Assembly: GCA_045568115.1 (NCBI GenBank)
Contig: JBJLBO010000001.1
Coordinates: 310,001 to 374,000, forward strand
Direction: 5' to 3'
DNA from: MGIIb-O1 sp002457595
GTDB lineage: Archaea > Thermoplasmatota > Poseidoniia > Poseidoniales > Thalassarchaeaceae
Length of the DNA stretch: 64,000 bases
Position numbers and translations under genes: made by a program. The notes under the pieces are model-generated. The model ran no database searches. It had not been told where the DNA came from and worked only from the letters and a program-made list of their open reading frames with translations. Below are positions 26,344 to 35,240 of the stretch, piece by piece. How positions within the stretch are numbered: the first letter of the stretch is position 1; the number at the start of each line of letters is the position of its first letter.

Positions 26344-27269
26344 TCGAGCATCCCCTTATCCAGTACATTTCGATCGCCGCGGTAATGCTCAACGTCGTCC
26401 TCATCAAATTCCTTGTCTCCGACAGAACCACTAGATGGAGTCAAAGTGATGACTGCTCCACCACTACCATGCAGTGCCTCGTAAGCTAGAACTTCGCCAT
26501 CGTAATTATTGTGCTGACCCATGGTTGCAGCCATGAACCAAGCAGGCTTGTAGGCAACCACTTTTTGTACTCGAATCTGGCCATGAATATCCCGGCTTAG
26601 TTGACTCAGATCTTCTAATCGGCCATCGGCGAAGAACTCGAGAATCTTATGATTCCAGTCATCGTCTTTTTGTGAGTGGATACGATCTTCTGCTGGGTCA
26701 ATGTGCTCTGTGAACATACGGTTGGATAGGCTAGAAACTACTACTACAACGGCTTTCTTATCTTGAGAAGCTAGGGTGTCACGAGCCGCTTTTCCAAGAA
26801 CGATTGTCTCGGAGCGATTTGAATACATATTACTGGAAAGTATCACAGCAGGTATTCTATTCTCTGGATTCAATAGCTGTAATGCCACTACTGAGCCTGT
26901 ATCAATCGGAAAGCCATCATAAGAAACTGTTCTTGCATGTAGTCCACGGGATTCGGCAGCATCTTTCATTCCATTAGCAAAATCAACATCGATTCTAAAT
27001 TCGTAAGGCATGCTACCAAGATAATGGAAATCATCATCAACATGTGTCCAAACTGGTTTTTCCAGCGCTTGAATCTGATGGCCTACGATGCTTGGCCATG
27101 TTGTAGAATATACTAGAATAATGTCTGCTCCGCTCTCCTCAATGCGTCTAGCACATTCCTCAAATGCAGACCTTAGATTTCCATATCCTTCGTTAGCATC
27201 AGGACATAGCAGAGGATGAGGGTGTGGCGGGCAGTAAATGCCGAAAAGAATCTCAGGTTCATCGCTCAT
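26340..27269 (-). CDS. Class III extradiol dioxygenase-like subunit lacking metal ligands (AmnA-like)
   Basis: LigB-like fold (GIYCPPHPHPLLCPDAN, near 10-24), but the second histidine is lost: where the catalytic subunit has TPHWQT this protein has STTWPS (55-60). The region aligned to catalytic SSHSLSH reads SSLSNRMF, so that histidine is absent too, and the acidic ligand position reads AYKPAWF. This is the pattern of the non-catalytic alpha subunit of 2-aminophenol 1,6-dioxygenase. 309 aa. It follows the catalytic subunit by 8 bases and overlaps RidA by four. Confidence 0.75.
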   Translation of the reverse strand: MSDEPEILFGIYCPPHPHPLLCPDANEGYGNLRSAFEECARRIEESGADIILVYSTTWPSIVGHQIQALEKPVWTHVDDDFHYLGSMPYEFRIDVDFANGMKDAAESRGLHARTVSYDGFPIDTGSVVALQLLNPENRIPAVILSSNMYSNRSETIVLGKAARDTLASQDKKAVVVVVSSLSNRMFTEHIDPAEDRIHSQKDDDWNHKILEFFADGRLEDLSQLSRDIHGQIRVQKVVAYKPAWFMAATMGQHNNYDGEVLAYEALHGSGGAVITLTPSSGSVGDKEFDEDDVEHYRGDRNVLDKGMLE

Positions 27270-27277
27270 AATTTCAC

Positions 27278-28198
27278 CTAGAGTACCAACTCTCTGGACA
27301 CTTCATTAGGATCCCAAGAAGCAATTAGGTTACCAGTGCCAATAACCGACTGATAGCCATAAATTTCTGCTGGATAATCGGGGTATTCCATAGCAGACAT
27401 CATCCAAGTTAATGCACCGGCATCGGTTTCTGCTATGGTCTGCTCAGTATATTCTGGTAAAATATCGATTACTTCCTTCATTTTACCGTCACGCATCATC
27501 TGAACGATTTTCATATCCCAAACATAGTTGCTATGATTGTAAATGTGCTCACGGCTCATGTCCTCTGGAAGAGGAGCCTCTGTAGTAAAATGACGGTGTG
27601 AAAGACTGTGGCTACTAACTAGAACTACTTTCTTTCCGCTCTCTTCAATTGCTTTTCGACAAGCTCGACCTAAGGCTGCTGCTTGTTCATTCATCACCTC
27701 AGCAGAATAATAGTGAGCATTACGATTGCTAGAAATTGTCACAATTGGTTTATCCCATTCCGGGTTCAGTAAATGACAACTTACTATTGTCCCATAGTCT
27801 ACTCTGAAATCTGGATTTCGCATCATCTTGGTGATAATACCAGAAGCTGCAGCCTCGTCACGCATTGCTTCAGATAGTTCAACATCTACTGTAAGATCGT
27901 AGTTGAATCGAAATAAGTTTGGAAAAATAGGGTCTACCGACTTGGACTTGAAGCTTGGAAGCCCAAGAAAATGTGTACCAATGTAAGTCTGCCAATGTGG
28001 AGTAAATACAACCATGACATCATAATCAATATCCTTCAACTTTCGAGCAAGACGCTGATACCCCCAACGAAGGGTTTCCCAGCCCCCCTCAGAATATGCT
28101 TCATTCTGGTCTGGATTTTCCGCATACACAAGATGAGGTGGATGTGGAGCAAGACATCCAGCAACGATTTCACCCCTCGCCATGAATGGCCGACTCAT
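27278..28198 (-). CDS. amnB: 2-aminophenol 1,6-dioxygenase beta-like catalytic subunit (class III extradiol)
   Basis: The N-terminus (GEIVAGCLAPHPPHLVY, AENPDQNEAYSEGGWE) resembles the beta subunit of Pseudomonas 2-aminophenol 1,6-dioxygenase closely as I remember that sequence. The metal-site residues are visible: H19 in APHPPH, H68 in TPHWQT and E257 in AETDAGALTWM. The acid/base histidine is at SSHSLSH (about 197). The enzyme would open the aminophenol ring with O2 and Fe(II). First gene of a minus-strand operon (catalytic subunit, non-catalytic subunit, RidA deaminase). A homologous LigB protein acting on another substrate cannot be excluded; no semialdehyde dehydrogenase is in this window. 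Confidence 0.8.
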   Translation of the reverse strand: MSRPFMARGEIVAGCLAPHPPHLVYAENPDQNEAYSEGGWETLRWGYQRLARKLKDIDYDVMVVFTPHWQTYIGTHFLGLPSFKSKSVDPIFPNLFRFNYDLTVDVELSEAMRDEAAASGIITKMMRNPDFRVDYGTIVSCHLLNPEWDKPIVTISSNRNAHYYSAEVMNEQAAALGRACRKAIEESGKKVVLVSSHSLSHRHFTTEAPLPEDMSREHIYNHSNYVWDMKIVQMMRDGKMKEVIDILPEYTEQTIAETDAGALTWMMSAMEYPDYPAEIYGYQSVIGTGNLIASWDPNEVSRELVL

Positions 28199-28292
28199 TT
28201 ACACCTCTTGAAAGAGTCGCTTCGGACAATTCAGCACCTTGATGTGTGGCCAGCGCTTGCAGAGAACTATGAATTGGGGTGGCAGACTTCCA

Positions 28293-28679
28293 ATGAGTCT
28301 AGCCTTAGGGCCATTCTTACTAGGATTTGTCACAAGTATTCTACCCTATCTGATAGAGTATCCATTCTTTGTCAAAGGATCCTTGATAGGGCCCGTTACA
28401 ATTTCTGCAATATTTGCAATCCAATTTGCATTCTACCCCGAAGCTGACACAGATAAAAAAACAGACCTGCTAGGAGGAATTTATGTTGGGATGTTAGTCG
28501 CTTTCGCTCCTCAAATAATCTTCTTTGTCTGGTTCATACCAGTATTCCTTTTCTGGCTCGCACGAACGAGTGCAATGGCTAAATCTAACTTCCCTCCTTT
28601 CCGGGTAGGTCTATGGATCGGAAATGGAATTCTATCTGGAGTCTATTTCGGTAGCATCCTTTCACATTTCATTTTTTGA
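28293..28679 (+). CDS. Small membrane protein, four TM segments, unknown
   Basis: From ATG 28293 (MSLALGPFLLGF) the protein is 128 aa; the frame stays open to 28239, but the upstream residues are polar and lack a ribosome site. Hydrophobic segments near 4-22, 30-48, 67-88 and 107-124. No family recognised. It converges on the PAP2 gene with an 18-base overlap of the 3' ends. Confidence 0.5.
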   Translation: MSLALGPFLLGFVTSILPYLIEYPFFVKGSLIGPVTISAIFAIQFAFYPEADTDKKTDLLGGIYVGMLVAFAPQIIFFVWFIPVFLFWLARTSAMAKSNFPPFRVGLWIGNGILSGVYFGSILSHFIF

Positions 28680-30071
28680 ACGATAGAGAAGACCTTCTAC
28701 TGCAATCCCGAATATTATGAAGGCTGGCCAACTAGCAATTAAAGCACTCCACATCAACTCATCATCAACGTAATGGGGCGTGATTCGCAGCTCTCCAATA
28801 GCGCTAGAATCTGTATTTGATTCGGGTTCTAATTTCATCAGAACAAGATGTACATCGAAGAGGCTCGCTGGCATTATCTCAAATTCAGTTGAATCAGCGG
28901 AATCAAGTACAACAACCGTGCCATCACTAACAAATGCAGGCCAATCAAAGGTGCCCTGTTGTGCATGAGGTTCGACATACTTTCGTTTGATGAGTAAGAC
29001 CTCAACGGTTGAATCTCCAACATTAGACACCTCGACCGTGACAGGGTCCCAGAGTGAATGAACCTCGACGGTCTCTACGTTCACATCCCCTACTCCAAAG
29101 CGATAGTTTGGTACATCATCGTCAACACCAGGACCATCGATTACTCCGACTACTAGCACACCGCTGAACAGCACCACACAGACAGCGGCGAAAATCGATT
29201 GGTTTCGGTCGGGGAGTAGATTGCGCCAATCTTGCAGTGCTGTTGCCCGCACTACTGGTTGGACTGCATGGCAGAAGGCTGCACAGATAATTGCTAGAAC
29301 TATTCCTGGAAGGATATCAACAACCCAATGGATTCCTAGATACTGGATTGAAAATGCATAGATTACGACGTTGACCATCACGAAGAGGTCGAACTCTCGG
29401 TGACGCCATTCTCTGATATCTATGCCTTGACTACGACAGTGTAATCGATTCAGAAACAATAAAGAAATTGGCAAACCTATGTGAAGACTCGGTACAGCAT
29501 TATCCATAGGGTCATGTGTGGTAAAGAAGTTCAAAGTGAAATCATCATGATAGAGTATCGCATCAACTCCTGGAATGAAACTACTCGTGACTTCAACATT
29601 GAAGAAAAGGTAGAGAGGAACTGCAAGGAGATAAATTACAAAGTAGTTGAGAGCCGCTTTGTCAGCCATCACCTCGTCTCGTGTGAGGATGTAATACATC
29701 GGCGAGAACCAAATCATGAACAGATACATGAATAGATAATGAGCACTCAAAATATCTGTCAAAATGTCACTTGCAAAAGTTTCCTGAACCCACAGCGTCC
29801 AATCTCCTTCAACACCATGAATCCAATGAGTGAATCCACCCACTCTTGCCTTCATTGGTTCATTGTGATGATCGATGAGCGCCTTGTAGAGAAACATCGC
29901 TCCATACAATCCGATGTGCCACCAGTAGCCTTTGTCGCGAATCTCGGCTAGAAGATTACGAAGCGGGACGCGCATGTGAGGTTCATCACGAGTCAGGAGG
30001 CGCTGAATGGGAATGGTCATGACCAACAACGCGAACATCGCGTACTCATAGGGGCCAGGGGGCCACTCCAT
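28662..30071 (-). CDS. PAP2/AUR1-like membrane phosphatase-transferase
   Basis: A multi-TM protein with PAP2 (PF14378-like) signature blocks: DNAVPSLHIGLP (histidine of motif 2) and YLGIHWVVDILPGIVLA (motif 3, catalytic histidine). It is AUR1-like, so it may move phosphoalcohol headgroups, for instance onto inositol or glycerol lipids. After the TM bundle, a soluble extracellular domain (about 320-450) is beta-rich (TVEVSNVGDSTVEVLLIKRKYV), then a last TM. The ATG at 30071 (MEWPPGPYEYAMF) is preferred to the GTG at 30092. Substrate not predicted. Confidence 0.75.
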   Translation of the reverse strand: MEWPPGPYEYAMFALLVMTIPIQRLLTRDEPHMRVPLRNLLAEIRDKGYWWHIGLYGAMFLYKALIDHHNEPMKARVGGFTHWIHGVEGDWTLWVQETFASDILTDILSAHYLFMYLFMIWFSPMYYILTRDEVMADKAALNYFVIYLLAVPLYLFFNVEVTSSFIPGVDAILYHDDFTLNFFTTHDPMDNAVPSLHIGLPISLLFLNRLHCRSQGIDIREWRHREFDLFVMVNVVIYAFSIQYLGIHWVVDILPGIVLAIICAAFCHAVQPVVRATALQDWRNLLPDRNQSIFAAVCVVLFSGVLVVGVIDGPGVDDDVPNYRFGVGDVNVETVEVHSLWDPVTVEVSNVGDSTVEVLLIKRKYVEPHAQQGTFDWPAFVSDGTVVVLDSADSTEFEIMPASLFDVHLVLMKLEPESNTDSSAIGELRITPHYVDDELMWSALIASWPAFIIFGIAVEGLLYRSKNEM

Positions 30072-30137
30072 GACACATGTTCGCCCGCCCACTGCTGATG
30101 AAATGTGCGGAGATGGAGATTACTCGAGACAAGAGTT

Positions 30138-30884
30138 TCATTCCTCTTCAATCACGTTATCAAGAATCTTGATTTCTTTAATCATAGTAAAGGCTCCAGC
30201 ACCAATAAAAATGACCATTATCCATTCAAAAATAGCCGCTTCTGCCATTGCCTCGTAACCCAAATTAGTACATTGTTTTACGTTAGAAAAATAAGGATTA
30301 AGATGAGAGAAATTGGGAGGTGTGCCAACCATTCTTGAATAATTTAATTTCATCAAAGAAGCACTAGCGACTGCAATTATTGAATACACTAATCGCGGTT
30401 TTTTTAGTTGCTCTAGTTCTGGTTCAATTTGAGCCATAGGTTCAGTTGTGAGTGTTAAGCAAATTATGAAAATAATTCCACCAACAAAGATTAGGAAGGC
30501 ATACAGCATATGCAAATAGATGTGTTCATCCCAAGGGGTATCTGCAATCATCAACAAGCCCAGTCCTGCTATTATTGCACTATACATTCCAAAGCGATTG
30601 ATGGCGACCCACTTCTGCTCGATACCAGATGCTGTCATCCAATTATGACGGAAATTTCCAACCTGCCAGCCTCCAATAATAATCAGTATTCCAGATATTG
30701 CGAAACCTATAGTGAAAACCAAATCGGTACCAGGATATACATCCGTATCCGAGATGAATGGCATCCATGGATCACAACCATCATTCAACCAAATTACGTA
30801 GACTGAGAACATAGTCAATCCTGTAGCTAAGGTCATAGCAATGACTGAACGGCGAACCGAGCGTGGTGTAAGCATACTGTTCAC
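30138..30884 (-). CDS. FRAG1/DRAM/Sfk1-like membrane protein
   Basis: Six or seven TM segments. Loop ISDTDVYPGTDLVFTIGF (about 44-61), the ADTPWDEHIYLHMLYAF stretch with its conserved histidine region, and the terminal EWIMVIFIGAGAFTMIKEI fit the FRAG1/DRAM/Sfk1 family, whose members in eukaryotes remodel lipids. Family match is by pattern, moderate confidence. Lies 45 bases from the PAP2 gene on the same strand, so the two could share a lipid-related job. Confidence 0.55.
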   Translation of the reverse strand: MNSMLTPRSVRRSVIAMTLATGLTMFSVYVIWLNDGCDPWMPFISDTDVYPGTDLVFTIGFAISGILIIIGGWQVGNFRHNWMTASGIEQKWVAINRFGMYSAIIAGLGLLMIADTPWDEHIYLHMLYAFLIFVGGIIFIICLTLTTEPMAQIEPELEQLKKPRLVYSIIAVASASLMKLNYSRMVGTPPNFSHLNPYFSNVKQCTNLGYEAMAEAAIFEWIMVIFIGAGAFTMIKEIKILDNVIEEE

Positions 30885-30940
30885 AGCCGTGGCGGACTTC
30901 CATATGTCTTGAATACGACGCGCATAATCATCAAGTTCGA

Positions 30941-31423
30941 ATGCTAGTTTCGAAGCACATGGACGGGCACGAGGTTTGGCTTGAACAGTGCGCGAAAATA
31001 GACTTCAAACCTGAAGCGAGACGCTATGCTGAGGGTACAAAAACTAGTGAGGACGCTGCCAATCAATTGGGTTGTGATGTAGCACATATTGCCAAATCCA
31101 TTGTATTCGAGGGAAATGATGGCGCAGTTGTGGTCATTACTAGTGGAGCGAATCGTGTTGAACGGAAGCGAAAAATCAAGCGATTGCTCGGTTACAAACC
31201 TAGCATGACTAATCCTGGATATATTCTCAAAAATACGGGTTATTCACCGGGTGGAGTGCCACCTTTTGGACATCTAAAAGCATGTACCGTACTGATGGAT
31301 GAAGACCTCTTTCAATACGAAATTGTATGGGGTGCTGGTGGTTCAGCTGACACTGTTTTTCCAATCAAACCTGACGATTTACTACGTATCTCTGGTGCGA
31401 CAGTCGGCGATGTGAAACAGTAG
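30941..31423 (+). CDS. ybaK: YbaK/EbsC-type aminoacyl-tRNA deacylase
   Basis: Trans-editing hydrolase that clears mischarged Cys- or Ala-tRNA(Pro). AHIAKSIVFEGNDGAVVVITSGANRVE holds the conserved lysine of YbaK (AKSIVFE), and NPGYILKNTGYSPGGVPPFGH is the substrate-loop signature. 160 aa from 30941; a second ATG at 30959 (MDGHEVW) is possible. Followed after eight bases by the SMUG-type glycosylase and likely co-transcribed with it. Confidence 0.88.
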   Translation: MLVSKHMDGHEVWLEQCAKIDFKPEARRYAEGTKTSEDAANQLGCDVAHIAKSIVFEGNDGAVVVITSGANRVERKRKIKRLLGYKPSMTNPGYILKNTGYSPGGVPPFGHLKACTVLMDEDLFQYEIVWGAGGSADTVFPIKPDDLLRISGATVGDVKQ

Positions 31424-31431
31424 GTGGAATT

Positions 31432-32163
31432 GTGGTCGTCAAGAAAATGATTGAGACTGCGGCTAGACTACGAGATGAGATGGAAACCTTTGCTGATGCA
31501 TTAGTTGCCGAAGGTTCTGTTGATTGTATATACAACCCTCTAGCATATGCATGGGAACCACATCGAGCTTACCTTGAAATGGCTACAGAAGGTGGTGCGA
31601 AAACACTGCTTCTTGGAATGAATCCTGGTCCTCATGGAATGGGGCAAATGGGGATTCCATTTGCTGCTACTTCCGTAGTACGAGACCTTCTCGGCATCAG
31701 AAATCTGCCAGTTCAGCAACCAAGAACACCTCACCCCAAACGTCCGGTCACAGGTCTTGACTGGCCCAAAGAAGAAGTTAGTGGGACTCGGCTTTGGGGT
31801 ATGCTCGCAGAGCATTACGGAAATGCAAGCAGTATCTTTAGCAGAGTGTTTCTTGTCAACCACTGCCCATTGATGCTTTTTGCAGGAGAAAGGGCAACTA
31901 ACTTGACACCAGACAAATTATCTGGATCTACTGCAAAGGAACTTCTAGAGTGCTGTGATGATTATTTGCGAGAAGTGGTCGAAATTCTAGAAATTGAGAG
32001 AGTTATCGGTGTTGGTAAATTTGCTGAGAAGAGAGCAAAAATTGCCCTCAAAGATTGTGAAGTGACGATTGATGGTTGCTGGCATCCTTCACCAGCATCC
32101 CCTCTTGCTAATCGGAATGGCGGTGCTGACTGGCGTGCCAACATTAGACAAGTGCTACCCTGA
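31432..32163 (+). CDS. SMUG1-type single-strand-selective uracil-DNA glycosylase
   Basis: Removes uracil (and hydroxymethyluracil in the animal enzyme) from DNA. LLLGMNPGPHGMGQMGIPFA is the SMUG motif A, with asparagine replacing the catalytic aspartate of family 1. VFLVNHCPLM is the second landmark and WHPSPASPLANRNGG is motif B with the active-site histidine. GTG start. 243 aa, normal. SMUG is mainly known from metazoa and some bacteria, so an archaeal copy is noteworthy. The preceding YbaK gene ends eight bases upstream. Confidence 0.88.
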   Translation: MVVKKMIETAARLRDEMETFADALVAEGSVDCIYNPLAYAWEPHRAYLEMATEGGAKTLLLGMNPGPHGMGQMGIPFAATSVVRDLLGIRNLPVQQPRTPHPKRPVTGLDWPKEEVSGTRLWGMLAEHYGNASSIFSRVFLVNHCPLMLFAGERATNLTPDKLSGSTAKELLECCDDYLREVVEILEIERVIGVGKFAEKRAKIALKDCEVTIDGCWHPSPASPLANRNGGADWRANIRQVLP

Positions 32164-32229
32164 GAATCTGAAAAATAGGCTTTCTTTAGCGAGTAAACAG
32201 TTAAGGCGACAAAGGTTCTGTCCTTGTTC

Positions 32230-34029
32230 ATGTCGGCAAAGTCTACGCCCGAGTACCTGATTTCAAATGCAGAACAATACCCTAACGAAAATGCCATCTC
32301 TTGGAAGGACGATTCAGGAAACTGGATTAATATGAATTGGGCAGAATTTTGTGATACTGCAATGAGTGTTGCTAAGTCACTACTTGCAATGGGATTCGAA
32401 TCCGGAGACAAATTAAGTATCTACTCATACAACCGAATGGAATGGTATGCTGCCTATGCTGCGGCCAACATGTGTAATGGTGCAGCTGTTGGGGTCTACC
32501 ATACCTGCTCACCTGAAGAAGTTGAGTGGGTTGTCGGCAATTCAGACTCAAAGTTTGTTTTCGTAGGAGGAAATCCAATGGATGGAGGAGACCCAGGGAA
32601 AATGTGCCATAAGAGGTTGGAATCCACTATGGGGACTCTCGATAAGGTAGAAGTTGTAATTTCAATGGATGGAGTAGATGTAATCAACCATTCATCCGCC
32701 ATGTCCTGGTCAGATTTTATCTCTAAGGGAACAAATACATCTGACTCAGATGTAATGGCTCGTTTATCCAGCATCAAACCAGATGATGTTGCAGCTCTAA
32801 TCTATACTTCAGGGACTACAGGGAATCCAAAGGGAGTAGTGCTGACTCACGATAACTTCGATTATGAATTAGAGTGTGTTCACAAAATCACAAGTTATGA
32901 TCAAGGAGACGGTTACGTGTCTTGGCTACCTTGTGCGCACGTTTTCGGTCAAGTGGTAGATAACCATCTTTGGATTCGTGATGCTATTCACATGAGAGTG
33001 GTCGACAATCCTCTACACTCGATAGATTACTGCAAAGAAGTTCAACCACACCTCTTTATTGGCGTGCCGAGAATTTACGAGAAGGTTTACTCAAACCTCG
33101 TTGCAGGTCTTGGAAGTAAGGTTGGTTGGCTCGGCCTACCAATTCTAGGCGGTATTGTTAGTAAGAAGGCAAAACAGAAGATTGGTTTCTCTAACGTCAA
33201 ATATTCTATTACTGGAGCAGCCCCAATAAATCCAGATATTCTTGAATTATTCCACAAACTGAAAGTACCTCTATTCGAAGGCTATGGAATGACTGAGACT
33301 ACCGCTGGGGCGACCTTGAATTATCCAAATAACAACAGAATTGGAAGTGTAGGTAAGGCTCTCGAAGGCACTGGACTGAGAATTGCTGATCCAAACGAAA
33401 AGGGAGAGGGAGAGATACAGTTCAATGGCCGTCACATTATGGCTGGGTATTACCGAAATGAGCAAGCAACCGCAGAAACAATGACTGAAGACGGTTGGCT
33501 TAAATCTGGAGATTTGGGTAAAATAGACCAAGATGGTTACGTCTATGTCACCGGGCGATTGAAGGAAATTTATGTTTCATCAGCTGGGAAAAATGTAGCC
33601 CCGCTTGTGGTTGAGGAAACGATGAAGAGTATCTCACTATTATCACAAGTAATGTTGATTGGAGACGGCAGAAAGTATTGCAGTGCTCTAGTTACTCTAG
33701 ATGTAGGCGCGATTCTACGTGATAAATTCGGACTAGATGGAGCTACAGAAGTTCCAAAGGATCCTGCAGAACAAATTGCTAAGTTGAAAGAGTTAGGGCA
33801 CGATCTTTCTGAATTTACTGGAAGTGAAGAAATTTTTGCTGAGGTTGAAGGGCAAGTTCAAGAATTGAATAAGAAATTCTCTAATCCTGAGCAAATCAAG
33901 AAATTTAGAATTCTTCCACGAGATCTAAGTGTTGACCACGGAGAACTAACTCCTACACTGAAAATCCGTAGAAAGCAAATTCGTGAGAATTGGGCTGAAG
34001 TCATCGATGAGATGTACGCAGACGCATAG
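32230..34029 (+). CDS. fadD: Long-chain acyl-CoA synthetase
   Basis: AMP-binding adenylation enzyme for fatty acids. The P-loop TSGTTGNPKGVVLTH, the GYGMTETTAG motif and the SGDLGKIDQDGYVYVTGRLKEIYVSSAGKNV block (domain hinge and lysine-bearing C-terminal motif) are complete. 600 aa from ATG 32230; TTG at 32224 precedes it. Length and motifs match the ACSBG-like group of long-chain synthetases. It supplies acyl-CoAs, consistent with the acyl-CoA enzymes elsewhere in this window. Confidence 0.92.
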   Translation: MSAKSTPEYLISNAEQYPNENAISWKDDSGNWINMNWAEFCDTAMSVAKSLLAMGFESGDKLSIYSYNRMEWYAAYAAANMCNGAAVGVYHTCSPEEVEWVVGNSDSKFVFVGGNPMDGGDPGKMCHKRLESTMGTLDKVEVVISMDGVDVINHSSAMSWSDFISKGTNTSDSDVMARLSSIKPDDVAALIYTSGTTGNPKGVVLTHDNFDYELECVHKITSYDQGDGYVSWLPCAHVFGQVVDNHLWIRDAIHMRVVDNPLHSIDYCKEVQPHLFIGVPRIYEKVYSNLVAGLGSKVGWLGLPILGGIVSKKAKQKIGFSNVKYSITGAAPINPDILELFHKLKVPLFEGYGMTETTAGATLNYPNNNRIGSVGKALEGTGLRIADPNEKGEGEIQFNGRHIMAGYYRNEQATAETMTEDGWLKSGDLGKIDQDGYVYVTGRLKEIYVSSAGKNVAPLVVEETMKSISLLSQVMLIGDGRKYCSALVTLDVGAILRDKFGLDGATEVPKDPAEQIAKLKELGHDLSEFTGSEEIFAEVEGQVQELNKKFSNPEQIKKFRILPRDLSVDHGELTPTLKIRRKQIRENWAEVIDEMYADA

Positions 34030-34040
34030 GCGGCTTTACC

Positions 34041-34658
34041 TTGACGCCTGAGGCATGGGTGGCTCTTGCCACCGTGTTCATACTTGGTGCGATGAGCCCT
34101 GGACCCAGTCTTGCCGTAGTTCTCAGAAACACAATGGTTGGAGGACGCCGTCAAGGGGTGATGACAGGTATAGGACACGGTATTGGATTCGGAATCTATG
34201 CGTTTCTTGCTGCAGCAGGTATTGCTACTGCTCTGTCGTTCGAATCGACTGAGATGATTCTCAAATGGGGCGGTATAGCCGTACTGGTTTGGCTTGGAGT
34301 GATGTTCCTTAGAACGTCAAGAAATGAACCGAGTGAGGATATTGATGAGAATCATGGACCATCTGGTGGAACTGGTTTTGTTCAAGGATTTGCAATTGCT
34401 CTTCTAAACCCAAAAATTCTAGCTTGGATGCTGGCATTATACACACCATTCATAGAGGCTGATATCAGTAATCAAACACTATTCGGAATGGGACTTCTTG
34501 GTATGACGATTGATGGAACTTGGTATATTTCTGTGGCAACATTTCTGACTACGGGTGACAGGGTAGAACGTCTGCGAGCAAAAGCCAGTTTGATCGATGC
34601 TGCAATGGGTATGCTGATGTTCTTCTTCGCAGCACTTCTTGCTAGTGGAGTTCTCTAA
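34041..34658 (+). CDS. LysE/RhtB-type amino acid exporter
   Basis: 205 aa with six TM segments. GAMSPGPSLAVVLRNTMVGGRRQGVMTG (about 16-43) is the characteristic LysE/RhtB motif, and NPKILAWMLALYTPF (about 124-138) a second. Starts at TTG 34041 eleven bases after fadD, so probably co-transcribed. Substrate (homoserine, threonine, lysine or other) cannot be read from sequence. Four-base 3' overlap with the converging zinc-ribbon gene. Confidence 0.85.
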   Translation: MTPEAWVALATVFILGAMSPGPSLAVVLRNTMVGGRRQGVMTGIGHGIGFGIYAFLAAAGIATALSFESTEMILKWGGIAVLVWLGVMFLRTSRNEPSEDIDENHGPSGGTGFVQGFAIALLNPKILAWMLALYTPFIEADISNQTLFGMGLLGMTIDGTWYISVATFLTTGDRVERLRAKASLIDAAMGMLMFFFAALLASGVL

Positions 34659-35122
34659 AGGAGAATTACAGGAAGTTGCAATAACACTTCCAAAACAACG
34701 GCTAGGGCATTGGCCTCGATTCTAGGATTTCTACCATCTCCATTTACTGGAGGTGATAGTTTTTGCAATTCTCCTGCATCCAGCCAGAAAGATGCACAAT
34801 CGGGGCAGCCATCTATCTCAATCGGCTCAGTGAGTTCGCCATCTATTTTCTGAAATGAAAACTTCCGAACACGCATTTGTGAGTCACAGAACGGGCAGTC
34901 AAGATTGACTTCAGTTCCTTCTTCTGTGAATCCTTCATGCATGTGATTCAGCTTATCGGCACTGAAGGTAGACTCAGCGGATTTAGAATTCAGTAACATT
35001 CCAGCACAAGTACCGCAGTGATAGGCGCCATAACGTAAGTAAGCACCTAAATCTGAGGCTTCAGGAGGAATTAATATGGAACCATCTCGAGGACAAAAAC
35101 GGTCTAAATTGTCGCTCGCCAT
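34655..35122 (-). CDS. Double zinc-ribbon protein (zf-TFIIB type)
   Basis: 155 aa. Two zinc-binding modules are visible: CPRDG...CGTC (about 10-41) and CPFC (about 76) with CPDCASFWLDAGEL (about 103-116), the zf-TFIIB signature. The C-terminal end is hydrophobic (ALAVVLEVLLQLPVILL). Function unknown; could be a small regulatory or assembly factor. It converges on the LysE gene. Confidence 0.6.
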   Translation of the reverse strand: MASDNLDRFCPRDGSILIPPEASDLGAYLRYGAYHCGTCAGMLLNSKSAESTFSADKLNHMHEGFTEEGTEVNLDCPFCDSQMRVRKFSFQKIDGELTEPIEIDGCPDCASFWLDAGELQKLSPPVNGDGRNPRIEANALAVVLEVLLQLPVILL

Positions 35123-35240
35123 AGAGCCACGGAGGAGTTACACTTCTTCAATCCTAACCCGGCATGATTGAATTTTTGCCTTGAATTTTCAATCTTGAAG
35201 TATCCTCAAAACTCATGTGGACTGATGAAGTCGGAGATAT

